This document shows positions 21,069-29,223 of a DNA stretch of 64,000 nt, one piece after another. A model generated the notes under the pieces. The model made no database searches, was not told where the DNA came from, and was given only the letters and a program-made list of their open reading frames with translations. Every line of letters starts with the position of its first letter. Within the stretch, counting starts at the first letter, position 1. The DNA comes from Solimonas thermocellulolyticum (GTDB taxonomy: Bacteria; Pseudomonadota; Gammaproteobacteria; Nevskiales; Nevskiaceae): assembly GCF_040327995.1 (NCBI RefSeq), contig NZ_JBEPIJ010000002.1, positions 186,001-250,000 of the forward strand, given 5' to 3'. Made by a program: the position numbers and the translations under genes.

Positions 21069-23951
21069 ATGCCCATGCCTGCCTTAGCCTCGTCGATGCG
21101 CGTCGCCGCATTGCCCGCCGCAGCGCCCGCCGAGCCGGCGGAACGCTGGCGCGCCGCGGTCGAGGCCTCGGGCATCGGCGTTTGGGACTGGTGCGTGACG
21201 AGCGGTGAGGTCTACTACTCACCCGAATGGAAGGCGATGCTCGGCTATGCCGATGACGAGATCGGCGCGCGCTTCGAGGAATGGCAGGACCGCGTGCATG
21301 CCGATGATCTCGACGCCGCGCTCGCCGCGATCGATGCGCACCTAAAAGGGCACACCGCGATGTACGTCTGCGAGCACCGCCTGCGTGGTCGCGACGGTGG
21401 CTACCGCTGGATACTCGCGCGTGGGCGCGTGATCGAACGCGATGCCGCGGGTCGGGCCACGCGCGTCGTCGGCACACACACCGACATCACCGCGCAGCGC
21501 CGGGCGTTGGCGCAGATGCAGGAACGCGAAGCGCGCTACGCCGCCGCTTTTCATTCGACCTTCCAGTTGATGGGTGTGGTCGACGTCGACGGGCGCGTGA
21601 TCGAAGGCAACGACACCGCGCTGGCCTTCGCCGGACTGCGCGCCGAAGACGTGAGCGGCCGCTGGATCTGGGAGTTGCCGTACTTTCAGGCGTCGCCGCA
21701 GACCGTCGCGCTCGTGCGTGAGGCAGTGCAGCAGGCCGCGTCCGGCCAACTGGTGCGTGCGGAGTTCGAGATTCTCGGCGCGCACGACGCGCGCATGATG
21801 GTCGACTTCTCGCTCAAGCCGGTACGGGATGCTAAAGGTCGCATCACCATGCTGATCGCCGAGGGGCACGACGTGTCCGAGCGCCGTCGCGCCGCGATCG
21901 AGCTCGGTGCGCGCGAGCGCGCGCTGCGTCTGACCATCCAGGCGTCGCCGATCGGTCTGGCCATGGTGGGGCTGGACGGACGCTGGCTGATGGTCAATCG
22001 GGCGCTCTGCGAGATTGTCGGCTATGGCCAGCAAGAGCTGATGTCGATGACCTTCCAGGACATCACGCACCCGGACGATCTCGCACCCGATCTGGAGCTG
22101 GTGCGAAGGACCATCGACGGCGAGATTGCCGGGTATCGTCTGTCCAAGCGCTATCTCCGCAAGGACGGCGGCATCGTGCCCATCCAGCTCGACGTCAGCC
22201 TGGTGCGCGATGCCGACGGTCATCCCCTGCATTTTCTGTCGCACGTCCAGGACGTTTCGGCACGGCTGCGCTACGAGCAGCTTCTGCAGCAGGAGAAGGA
22301 GCGCTTCCAGGTGGCGCTCTCGGCGATCACCGATGCCGTCGTGATCACTGACACGCAGGGCAGGATCGACTTCGTCAATCCGATCGCGGAGCGGCTGCTC
22401 GGTGTCGTGTCGAGCGCGCTGATCGGGCAGCGGCTGGGCGATGTCGTCGACCTGCGCGAGGAGGCGGGCGAACGCCTGCCGCTGCTCGACGCGCTGCCAG
22501 ACCAGCACGCATCCTTCGTGCAGGGACTCGCCAATCTGTATCGCGGCTCGCTGCCGCGGTTGTGGATCGAATACGCGCTGGCGCCCCTCAAGGACGGCGG
22601 CGGCGAGCCGATCGGCTACGTCTTCATGCTGCACGACGTGACCCAGGCGCGTGCGCTGACCCGCGCGCTCGAACACCAGGCGACGCACGATGCGCTCACC
22701 GGGCTACTCAACCGCTCGGGTTTCGAGCGGCAGCTCGAACAGCAGCGGCGCGCCGTGGTCCAGCAACCGCGGCCGTGGTGCCTGCTCTATCTAGATCTCG
22801 ATCGCTTCAAGATCGTCAACGACACCATCGGTCACGATGCCGGGGACGAACTGCTGCGCGCGCTGGCCCTGCGCCTGCGCTCGGTGCTGCGCAGCACCGA
22901 TGTCTTCGCCAGACTCGGTGGCGACGAGTTCGGCGTGATTCTCGACCGGTGTGCGGTTGACGAGGCCGAGCTCGTCGCCGCCAAGCTGATCGACGCCGTC
23001 GAGCATTTTCGCTTCCGCCGCGACGAGCAGCAGTTCCAGCTCGGCTTGTCGATCGGCATCGCCGAGCCGCCGGATGCGGTCTGTAGCGTTGCCGATCTGC
23101 TGCGCATGGCCGATGCGGCCTGCTATGTCGCCAAGCGCACCGGCCGCAACCGCGCCTGTGTCTATCGCGATTCGGGCATCGACGGCTTCACACCGGCGGT
23201 CGAGTTTGACGCCGTGAACGCCTTGCAGCGTGCATTCGATGACGATCGCCTTGCGGTGTACGCGCAGAAGATCGTCGACCTCGACAGCCGGCGCGTGGTC
23301 GGCATCGAGCTCTTGACCCGCCTGATCGGTCCTGACGGCAGCGTCATCACCCCTGACCGTTTCCTGCCGGCGGCCGAGCGCAACGATCTGATCACGCGCC
23401 TCGACGGCTGGATGCTGCGCCGTGCCGCGACACTGCTCGCGGAACGGAAGCCTTGCGTGCCGAAGGAGTGGTACGTGACCATCAACGTCTCGGGCCTGTC
23501 GCTGTCGGATCTGCGGTTTCACCGCGTGATCAGCGAGGTGCTGTCGACGAGCGCCGGGTTGCGCGACCGCATCTGCTTCGAAATCACCGAGTCGGCGGCG
23601 CCGTCGAACTGGCACGTCACGCTGCAGGGCATCGAGCTGCTGCGTTCGCACGGCTGTCGCGTGCTGCTCGACGACTTCGGTTCCGGCTTTACTGCGTTCA
23701 ACTACCTGCGCCATCTGCGCGTCGACGGCATCAAGATCGCGCAGGACTTCACCACGGCGATCCGCGGCGACCCGGTCAACGAGCCGGTGGTGTCGATGAT
23801 CGCGCAGATCGGGCGCAAGCTCGGCATCAAGGTGATCGCCGAAGGTGTCGAAGACGAGGCGACGGCCTCGCAACTGCACGCTCTGGGCATACGCCGCGGG
23901 CAAGGCTTTTACTTCCACCATCCCCAGCCGGTCACCGAGCTGCTGGTCTAG
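21069..23951 (+). CDS. PAS-GGDEF-EAL cyclic di-GMP signalling protein
   Basis: A 960-residue bifunctional-type regulator with no signal peptide or membrane helix. About four PAS domains occupy 30-515, each followed by a PAC-like GTHTDIT, EGHDVSER, LSHVQDVS or MLHDVTQA segment. The GGDEF domain (about 530-690) has an intact RLGGDEF near 617 and an I-site RSTD before it. The EAL domain (about 715-955) has the signature as ELL in VVGIELLTRL, with the other metal and catalytic residues present: INVSGLSL, CFEITES, LLDDFGSG, VDGIKI and VIAEGVED. A phosphodiesterase, a cyclase, or both are possible. ATG 21069 follows GAGGAG at 21051-21056. The frame extends upstream, but over the YheT gene. Confidence 0.92.
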   Translation: MPMPALASSMRVAALPAAAPAEPAERWRAAVEASGIGVWDWCVTSGEVYYSPEWKAMLGYADDEIGARFEEWQDRVHADDLDAALAAIDAHLKGHTAMYVCEHRLRGRDGGYRWILARGRVIERDAAGRATRVVGTHTDITAQRRALAQMQEREARYAAAFHSTFQLMGVVDVDGRVIEGNDTALAFAGLRAEDVSGRWIWELPYFQASPQTVALVREAVQQAASGQLVRAEFEILGAHDARMMVDFSLKPVRDAKGRITMLIAEGHDVSERRRAAIELGARERALRLTIQASPIGLAMVGLDGRWLMVNRALCEIVGYGQQELMSMTFQDITHPDDLAPDLELVRRTIDGEIAGYRLSKRYLRKDGGIVPIQLDVSLVRDADGHPLHFLSHVQDVSARLRYEQLLQQEKERFQVALSAITDAVVITDTQGRIDFVNPIAERLLGVVSSALIGQRLGDVVDLREEAGERLPLLDALPDQHASFVQGLANLYRGSLPRLWIEYALAPLKDGGGEPIGYVFMLHDVTQARALTRALEHQATHDALTGLLNRSGFERQLEQQRRAVVQQPRPWCLLYLDLDRFKIVNDTIGHDAGDELLRALALRLRSVLRSTDVFARLGGDEFGVILDRCAVDEAELVAAKLIDAVEHFRFRRDEQQFQLGLSIGIAEPPDAVCSVADLLRMADAACYVAKRTGRNRACVYRDSGIDGFTPAVEFDAVNALQRAFDDDRLAVYAQKIVDLDSRRVVGIELLTRLIGPDGSVITPDRFLPAAERNDLITRLDGWMLRRAATLLAERKPCVPKEWYVTINVSGLSLSDLRFHRVISEVLSTSAGLRDRICFEITESAAPSNWHVTLQGIELLRSHGCRVLLDDFGSGFTAFNYLRHLRVDGIKIAQDFTTAIRGDPVNEPVVSMIAQIGRKLGIKVIAEGVEDEATASQLHALGIRRGQGFYFHHPQPVTELLV

Positions 23952-24136
23952 CTACGCTCCGGAATCCAGTCGCGCAAGAAGTCCTCTGCCGAAAGCTGCG
24001 CGAGCGTCGCCGCCGGCAGGCAGACCATGTCCGCGTCGTAGGAGACGGCGAGAATCACCCAGCAGCACTGGGTTTCATCCCAGCGCATCTCGCAGCTGCG
24101 TTCGGCGGCCAGGCGCATGGCCTCGGATTCGAGCAT
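23948..24136 (-). CDS. Small hypothetical protein, 62 aa
   Basis: Not recognised. An acidic protein with three Cys (CEMRWDETQCCWVILAV), a hydrophobic strand and a C-terminal LSAEDFLRDWIPER. It starts 27 nt after the end of the CsaA remnant and its stop overlaps the stop of the convergent PAS-GGDEF-EAL gene. It fits the leftward transcription run, which is the main support. The ribosome binding site is weak (TGGCGG). Confidence 0.5.
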   Translation of the reverse strand: MLESEAMRLAAERSCEMRWDETQCCWVILAVSYDADMVCLPAATLAQLSAEDFLRDWIPERS

Positions 24137-24162
24137 GCCGCCAGTCTACGCCTGCAGCGCGG

Positions 24163-24479
24163 TCATGCCACCGGCGCGCCATCGGGCACTGTGCCGTCCG
24201 GCGCGAGCAGTTGCACGGTGCCGTCCGGCTGCAGCGCGCCGAGGATCAGGAACTGGCTGGTGAAGCCGGCGATGTTCTTCTCGCCGAGATTCAGCGCACC
24301 GACGACGCGGCGGCCGATCAGGGCGTCGATGGCGTAGTTCGTGACCTGCGCGCTGGTCTACAGCACCCCCACGACCGGGCCGAAGTCGACCTTGAGCCGG
24401 TATGCCGGCTTGCGTGCCTTGGCAAAGGGTTCGGCGGCGATGACCGTGCCGACGCGCAGGTCCACGGCGAAGAAACCGT
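24163..24479 (-). pseudogene. CsaA-type tRNA-binding domain interrupted by amber codon
   Basis: An EMAP/CsaA-like tRNA- and export-chaperone-type domain. Its N-terminal half is FFAVDLRVGTVIAAEPFAKARKPAY and KVDFGPVVGVL. A TAG at 24358-24360 stands where the family normally has Gln or similar. The same frame then carries on with TSAQVTNYAIDALIGRRVVG, ALNLGEKNIAGFTSQFLILG and ends at a normal stop, 24163-24165. Apart from the stop the domain is full length (about 100 codons), so the change is probably a single C-to-T (CAG to TAG). Its own start codon is missing because it is joined to the hydroxylase gene. Confidence 0.8.
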
Positions 24480-25023
24480 CGGCACCGCAGACCGCTTTGC
24501 GCGGCCGCTTCGCCAGCAGCGAATGCTCGGGCGAGCGGGCCGCGGTGTGCAGCACCTCGTAGAGCAGGTAGTGGCTCATGCCGCCGATCATCCACGCCCA
24601 GCCGGCGTTGGCGCCGAAGGCCACAGCCCACAAGCCGCCGAACAGCGCGTGAATCAGCGCGATGCCGACGATGGCGTAGGCCGGAAACAGGATGATGCGG
24701 TACTCGCGCTGCGAGTCCACGCTCATCCGCGTCTCGGTGAAGTAGTGGTGATGCTCGATCGTATGCCGGTGCCACAAGGCCTTGAGCGCATCGATGCGCC
24801 GGTGCAGGGCGTTCTTGTGCAGCCACCACTCGCCGAGATTGGCGACGAGCAGGGCGGGGATCACACTGAGCCAGGCCCAGCCGCCGTTCTCGACACGGCT
24901 TGCGCACCAGGCGATGAAGACGGCGCCGAAGCCGAAGATCCAGGCGCCGTGCAGCCAACCGTTGTACAGCGGCGAGATCTTCGCCTGATACGCGGCGCGG
25001 AACTGCTGCAGGCGGTCTTCCAT
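24358..25023 (-). CDS. Chimeric ORF: C-terminally truncated fatty-acid hydroxylase fused to half a CsaA domain
   Basis: A 221-codon frame. Residues 1-174 are an integral-membrane di-iron fatty-acid hydroxylase/sterol-desaturase-type protein with several membrane helices, and His groups in EWWLHKNALH and HRHTIEHHH. The C-terminal part with the third His cluster (HHxxHH) is absent. After SPEHSLLAKRP (about 164-174) the sequence switches to a CsaA-like tRNA-binding domain (from about 180), which stops at an amber codon. The hydroxylase should be inactive without its last metal ligands. It looks like a deletion joining two neighbouring genes, or an assembly join. It lies 35 nt downstream of gloA in the same direction. 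Confidence 0.75.
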   Translation of the reverse strand: MEDRLQQFRAAYQAKISPLYNGWLHGAWIFGFGAVFIAWCASRVENGGWAWLSVIPALLVANLGEWWLHKNALHRRIDALKALWHRHTIEHHHYFTETRMSVDSQREYRIILFPAYAIVGIALIHALFGGLWAVAFGANAGWAWMIGGMSHYLLYEVLHTAARSPEHSLLAKRPRKAVCGADGFFAVDLRVGTVIAAEPFAKARKPAYRLKVDFGPVVGVL

Positions 25024-25058
25024 CGCTCCTCGGGTCGCACGAGGCCGCCTGCGGGAAC

Positions 25059-25445
25059 TTATGCGGCGGCCTTCTTCTGGATGAACTCGATCTTATACCC
25101 GTCCGGATCCTCGACGAAGGCGATGACCGTCGTGCCGTGCTTCATCGGACCGGCCTCGCGGGTCACGCGACCGCCGCGACGCCTGACCTCTTCGCAGGCA
25201 GCGTAGGCGTCGTCGACTTCGATCGCGATGTGGCCGAAGGCGTTGCCCAGCTCGTAGCGGTCGACGCCGTAGTTGTAGGTCAGCTCGATCTCGGCATCGC
25301 CATCGCCGTAGCCGACGAAGGCGAGCGTGAACTGGCCGTCCGGATAGTCCTTGCGGCGCAGCAGCTTCATGCCGAGCACCTCGGTGTAGAACGCGATCGA
25401 GCGTTCGAGATCGCCGACGCGGAGCATCGTGTGCAGGATGCGCAT
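25059..25445 (-). CDS. gloA: Lactoylglutathione lyase (glyoxalase I)
   Basis: Converts the methylglyoxal-glutathione hemithioacetal to S-lactoylglutathione. It has 128 residues, the normal length of the short Ni-type enzyme. Metal ligands correspond to His5 (MRILH), Glu54 (EIELTYN), His72 (GHIAIEV) and Glu120 (GYKIEF). Other family marks are MLRVGDLERSIAFYT, LGMKLLRRKDYP and GTTVIAFVEDPDG. Cytoplasmic. It is part of the leftward gene run, 81 nt after the glycosylase gene. Confidence 0.97.
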   Translation of the reverse strand: MRILHTMLRVGDLERSIAFYTEVLGMKLLRRKDYPDGQFTLAFVGYGDGDAEIELTYNYGVDRYELGNAFGHIAIEVDDAYAACEEVRRRGGRVTREAGPMKHGTTVIAFVEDPDGYKIEFIQKKAAA

Positions 25446-25526
25446 GGGTGGGGTGATGAGCGAAAAGGGGCGCTACTGTGCCGCCATCTGCGACGTGTCA
25501 CAAGGGTGCGATCCCCTTGGGCCTGG

Positions 25527-26078
25527 TCATCGCAGCGTCATCGGCGAGCGCGCGGCGGGGTGGCTCGTGCTGGCCAGTGCATCGGTCAGTGCGCGCCAGC
25601 GCGCCAGCTTGCCGGTGAGACTGTGCGCGGCGTTGGCTGGGCTCGTGGAGGGCAGGCGCGTGGTGTGCAGCGACAGGGCCTGCGGCAGCGTCGGTGTGAC
25701 GTGGCGGCGGAAGGCCTCGGCGGCCTTGGCGCCGTTGAAGAACACCTGGGTGATGCGGCGATGACGCGCGAAGAAGCCCGCGAAGTCATTGGGCACGATC
25801 GAGTCCTCGTCGATCGCCGCATCGAGGCTGCCCGGACGCACGCAGGCGGCCATCACGTCCCAGAGCGCGATGCCGGCGTCGGTCAGCGCGCGCAGGCGCG
25901 CATCGTAAGGCGCGTCCGGCGCAAAGCCCAGCAGCGCGCCCATGATCGGCCAGAACGCATTGCGCGGATGCGCGTAGTAACGCTGCGCGTTCAGCGAGGC
26001 GACGCCGGGCATGCTGCCGAGGATCAGCACGCGCGCATCGGGCGTTGCGACCGGCGCGAAGCTTTTGACCAGGCTCAC
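25527..26078 (-). CDS. DNA-deoxyinosine glycosylase (UDG superfamily)
   Basis: Uracil-DNA-glycosylase-superfamily enzyme of the hypoxanthine-removing type, 183 residues. Characteristic N-terminus FAPVATPDARVLILGSMPGVASL, then YYAHPRNAFWPIMG, GIALWDV, FFNGAKA and the C-terminal LPSTSPANA. It excises deaminated adenine (hypoxanthine) from DNA to start base-excision repair. GTG at 26078 overlaps the SDR stop codon (GTGA), suggesting coupled translation. A longer frame extends upstream inside the SDR gene and is rejected. Confidence 0.88.
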   Translation of the reverse strand: MSLVKSFAPVATPDARVLILGSMPGVASLNAQRYYAHPRNAFWPIMGALLGFAPDAPYDARLRALTDAGIALWDVMAACVRPGSLDAAIDEDSIVPNDFAGFFARHRRITQVFFNGAKAAEAFRRHVTPTLPQALSLHTTRLPSTSPANAAHSLTGKLARWRALTDALASTSHPAARSPMTLR

Positions 26079-26902
26079 GCGCCGCCGTTGGCCCGCTCGC
26101 GGTCGGCGCGCCGCTGCAGGCGTTCGCCGACGATCTTGAACAGCCGTCCAGTCCATTTCACCGTCGGGTCCGGGGCCAGTGCCGTCGCCGCATTCCAGGC
26201 CTCACCGAGACGATTGGTGATGCGGTAGCGCCGGGTTTCGATCGCCTTGACGATCCAGCCCGCGGCCTTGTCGGTACTCATCTGCGGCAGATAGTTATAG
26301 ACCGCGGTCGGTGCGGTCATCGCCGTCTTCACCAGCGGAAAGTTGATCACGCTGACGGCAATGTCGCGACCGGCCATCTCCGCAGCGAGCGTACGCGAGA
26401 AGCCCTCGAGCGCGCACTTGCTGGCGACGTAGGCCGAGAAGCGTGGCGTCGGCATCAGCGCCGACAGGCTCGACACATTGACGATGTGGCCGTCGTTGCG
26501 TTCGAGCATGCCCGGCAGCAAGCGCAGCGTCAGGCGCACGGCGGCGAAGTAGTTCAGCGCCATCGTGCGCTCGTAGTCGTGCATGCGCTCGAAGGATTCG
26601 CTCACGCGACGGCGGATCGAGCGGCCGGCGTTGTTGACCAGCACGTCGATGCGCGCGTGCTCGGCGAGCAGCGCATCGGCTAAGGCCTCGACCTCGCCGG
26701 CCTGGCTGAGGTCGGTCGGGTAGATCCACGCCTCGGCGCCGAGCGCGTGCACCAGGTTCTGCACCCGCCTCAGCTCGTCGGCGCGGCGCGCCACCAGGCA
26801 CAGCCGCGCGCCGGCGCGCGCAAGGCGCAGCGCGGTGGCTTCGCCGATGCCGCTCGACGCGCCGGTGATGACGATGGTGCGACCGCGGATCATCGCGGAC
26901 AT
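26075..26902 (-). CDS. Short-chain dehydrogenase/reductase
   Basis: Classical SDR, 275 residues. The NAD(P)-binding TGASSGIG motif is near the N-terminus, NNAG follows in the middle, and the catalytic YVASK lies in PRFSAYVASKCALEG with the Ser of VNVSSLSAL. About 60 extra C-terminal residues are basic (WTGRLFKIVGERLQRR), perhaps membrane-associated. The substrate is unknown; similar SDRs reduce ketones or aldehydes in lipid metabolism. ATG 26902 follows GGGGAT; ATG 26893 is the alternative. It overlaps the glycosylase gene by 4 bp. Confidence 0.9.
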   Translation of the reverse strand: MSAMIRGRTIVITGASSGIGEATALRLARAGARLCLVARRADELRRVQNLVHALGAEAWIYPTDLSQAGEVEALADALLAEHARIDVLVNNAGRSIRRRVSESFERMHDYERTMALNYFAAVRLTLRLLPGMLERNDGHIVNVSSLSALMPTPRFSAYVASKCALEGFSRTLAAEMAGRDIAVSVINFPLVKTAMTAPTAVYNYLPQMSTDKAAGWIVKAIETRRYRITNRLGEAWNAATALAPDPTVKWTGRLFKIVGERLQRRADRERANGGA

Positions 26903-27030
26903 GATCAATCCCCTTGCCGGCAGCGGCGCCGCCCGAGGCTGCGTAGTATGGCGCCGCCGTGCGCGAAATTCGCGTGACCGTGACCATCCCGCGCGGCTTT
27001 GAGAGTCGGCGGCGTTCGGGTTTTGTGGGC

Positions 27031-27777
27031 TCAAGCCATCTTGGCGACGATGGCCAGCGGCAGGTGGCGCAGCAAAAACGCGAGCGGCGCCCACGGCCAG
27101 GCCGGCACGCAGGCGCTTGCCGGCTCGCGCTCGATCGCGCGCACCAGTGCCCGCGAACCGGTCTGGGTGTCGACGATGAACGGCGTCTTCTTCACCTTCT
27201 CGTTGATCTCGGAGCGGATGTAGCCGGGGAAGATGGTCGTCACCTTGATCGGCGTGCGCGCCAGATCCGCGCGGATGCCTTCGGTGAGCGTCGCCAGGCC
27301 GGCCTTGGTCGCGGCATAGGTGGTCAGATTGCGCGGAAAACCGCGCATGGCGCTGATCGACGAGATCGTCACCAGATGGCCGGCGTTCTGCTCGCGGAAG
27401 ATTTCGACCGCGGCCTCGCACTGCGCCAGCGCCGAGACGAAGTTGGTCTGCGCGGTCTGGCGGTTGGCGTAGAAGTAGCCGGTGCCGATCGGCTGGCCCT
27501 TGCCGATGCCGGCATTGACGATCACGCGATCGAGCGTGCCGAGCTCCTCGCGGAACTCGCGAAACACGCGGAACACCGCGTCGTGGTCGTCGACGTCGAG
27601 CGCACGCAGCGCGACGTGGATGCCCGGATGCGCGGCAGTGAGTTCGGCCTTGAGTTCTTCGAGGCGTTCGGTGCGGCGCGCGCACAGCGCGAGGTTGCAG
27701 CCGAGTCTGGCGAACTCGCGCGCCATGCCGCGGCCGATGCCGGAGCTGGCGCCGGTGATCAGGATGTTTTTACGCAT
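27031..27777 (-). CDS. Short-chain dehydrogenase/reductase
   Basis: A second SDR, 248 residues, similar in type but not identical to the one after it. It has TGASSGIGRG, ALDVDDHDAV, VNAGIGKG, SSISAMRG and the catalytic YAATK in LTTYAATKAGLATL. The C-terminus is hydrophobic (WAPLAFLLRHLPLAIV), which suggests membrane contact. ATG 27777 matches the family start (MRKNILITGASSG). No clear Shine-Dalgarno is seen. It lies 22 nt after the histidine phosphatase gene, and a 128-nt gap follows before the next SDR. Confidence 0.9.
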   Translation of the reverse strand: MRKNILITGASSGIGRGMAREFARLGCNLALCARRTERLEELKAELTAAHPGIHVALRALDVDDHDAVFRVFREFREELGTLDRVIVNAGIGKGQPIGTGYFYANRQTAQTNFVSALAQCEAAVEIFREQNAGHLVTISSISAMRGFPRNLTTYAATKAGLATLTEGIRADLARTPIKVTTIFPGYIRSEINEKVKKTPFIVDTQTGSRALVRAIEREPASACVPAWPWAPLAFLLRHLPLAIVAKMA

Positions 27778-27799
27778 AGGGCAGTAGTGATGGATCGGA

Positions 27800-28492
27800 T
27801 TAGCGGTAGGTGATGAGATCGGCCCGTGCGCCTTCGAAGTGCGCATGGTCATTGAGCGTCGACAGATACAACGCGCGCTCGGAGTAGATCAGCTTGCTGA
27901 TCGCCGCATTGGCCAGCGTCCAGTTCAAGCGCAGCGTGTTCGCATCGCTCAGGTGTAGTAGCTGCTGCGCCACCGCGCTGATCGGTCCACCCGAGGTGAA
28001 CACCAGCGCGGTCTGTGACTTGCCCAGGCGCGCGTGCAGGCGCTGCAAAGCCTGCTGCACGCGCACGCAGAACGCACGCCAGCTTTCCGGATAGTTGTCG
28101 TCGTGCAGGCCGCCGATCCAGCGTGCGGTGGCCTGCTCGAATTCCTGCTGGAAGGCGCGACGCGGATTCGGCAGCTTATTGAGCTCGGCCATCATCCGCG
28201 TCTGGTCGGCCCACTCGGGGCGGTGCGCGGCGATGACCGCGACGTGGTCGTACTCGGCCCAGCCGGCGTCGTCCTCGATCTTGGTGTCGACGCCCATGGC
28301 CGCGAGTGCAGTCTCGGCCGTCTGGCGATGACGGCGCATACCGCCAGTGAGCACCTGATCGACCTTGAGCACGCGCTGCTTGAGACTCTCGCCGAGCACA
28401 CGCGACTGGGTGAAGCCGGTTGCGGAAAGCTGGTCGTAGTCGCCGGCCCCGAACGAGGCCTGGCCGTGACGGATCAGAAGAATGGCGCCCAT
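27800..28492 (-). CDS. Histidine phosphatase family protein
   Basis: Phosphoglycerate-mutase-like phosphatase, 230 residues. The phospho-accepting RHG motif is at 8-10 (LLIRHGQASFG), a second conserved segment is SLKQRVLKVDQVLTGGMRRHRQTAE, and the second catalytic His region is in VFTSGGPISAV, where the family usually has SHG. That change makes full activity uncertain. It is likely co-transcribed with the SDR downstream (22 nt) and the hydrolase upstream (9 nt). Confidence 0.85.
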   Translation of the reverse strand: MGAILLIRHGQASFGAGDYDQLSATGFTQSRVLGESLKQRVLKVDQVLTGGMRRHRQTAETALAAMGVDTKIEDDAGWAEYDHVAVIAAHRPEWADQTRMMAELNKLPNPRRAFQQEFEQATARWIGGLHDDNYPESWRAFCVRVQQALQRLHARLGKSQTALVFTSGGPISAVAQQLLHLSDANTLRLNWTLANAAISKLIYSERALYLSTLNDHAHFEGARADLITYR

Positions 28493-28501
28493 GTTTGGTG
28501 G

Positions 28502-28996
28502 TCAGTGTGTCGGCAGGCCGCAGGCTTCGCGCATCACCGCGGCGTGGGTATCGGCTTGCTCTAGATCGGGGAAATGACCGATCGCGTCGAAGCGCGCCGG
28601 CGCCGTGGCCGCCGCGGCGATCGCATAGAAGCCGTCGATGCAGGAAAAGCACAGGGTCGCACGCTCGATGCCGAGGGCATCGAGCACGCCGAGGATCACC
28701 GCCGCGCCCTGCTCAAGGCGATGTGCATAGCCTGGCGACGGCGCGCTCAGGCCGAAGCCCGGCAGATCGAAGACGACCACGCGAAAGTCCGCGCGCAATG
28801 TTTCGACCAGCGCCGCATAGTGCTCGATCACGCACGGCCCGTCCGGCGCGAACAGCAGCACCGAGTGGTCGCCGCCAGTGTCGAGCACGCGCAGCGCACC
28901 GTGCGCGGTCGCGAGCCAGCGCCAGGGCCCGTCGACGCGCTGGCGGCGCGCCCGAAGAGGCCGGTACAGCAGGTGATCGCTCAGCGCCCCGATCAT
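28502..28996 (-). pseudogene. Alpha/beta hydrolase with apparent internal deletion
   Basis: A 164-codon frame, far short of the usual 260-290. The N-terminal half is normal: VLDTGGDHSVLLFAPDG, VVVFDLPGFGLSAPS (74-88), and a nucleophile elbow LCFSCIDGF with Ser118. Right after PARFDAI (about 139) comes GHFPDLEQ, which is the C-terminal catalytic-His segment of this fold. The cap and catalytic-acid region between them is missing, an in-frame loss of roughly 100 codons near position 28580. Activity is unlikely. It is the first gene of the leftward run. Whether this is real decay or an assembly collapse cannot be told here. Confidence 0.7.
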
Positions 28997-29223
28997 GTCG
29001 ACCTATGCCATCCGGTGTTGCCGCAGTCACGGCGGGAGCGCAGACCCTACGCGGGACGATGCCATCATTCCATTGATAGTTCTGCATGGTTGGATATTCA
29101 TGCAGTGCATGGATGAGGCTGCGAGGGTTCAGCGTCTTCGCGTGCGCGCAGTTTCGGCGATGCCGAATCGTGTCCCGTCGGAATTACATGTAACCTGGCA
29201 CGATCGTTGAAGCGTCGTGAGCG

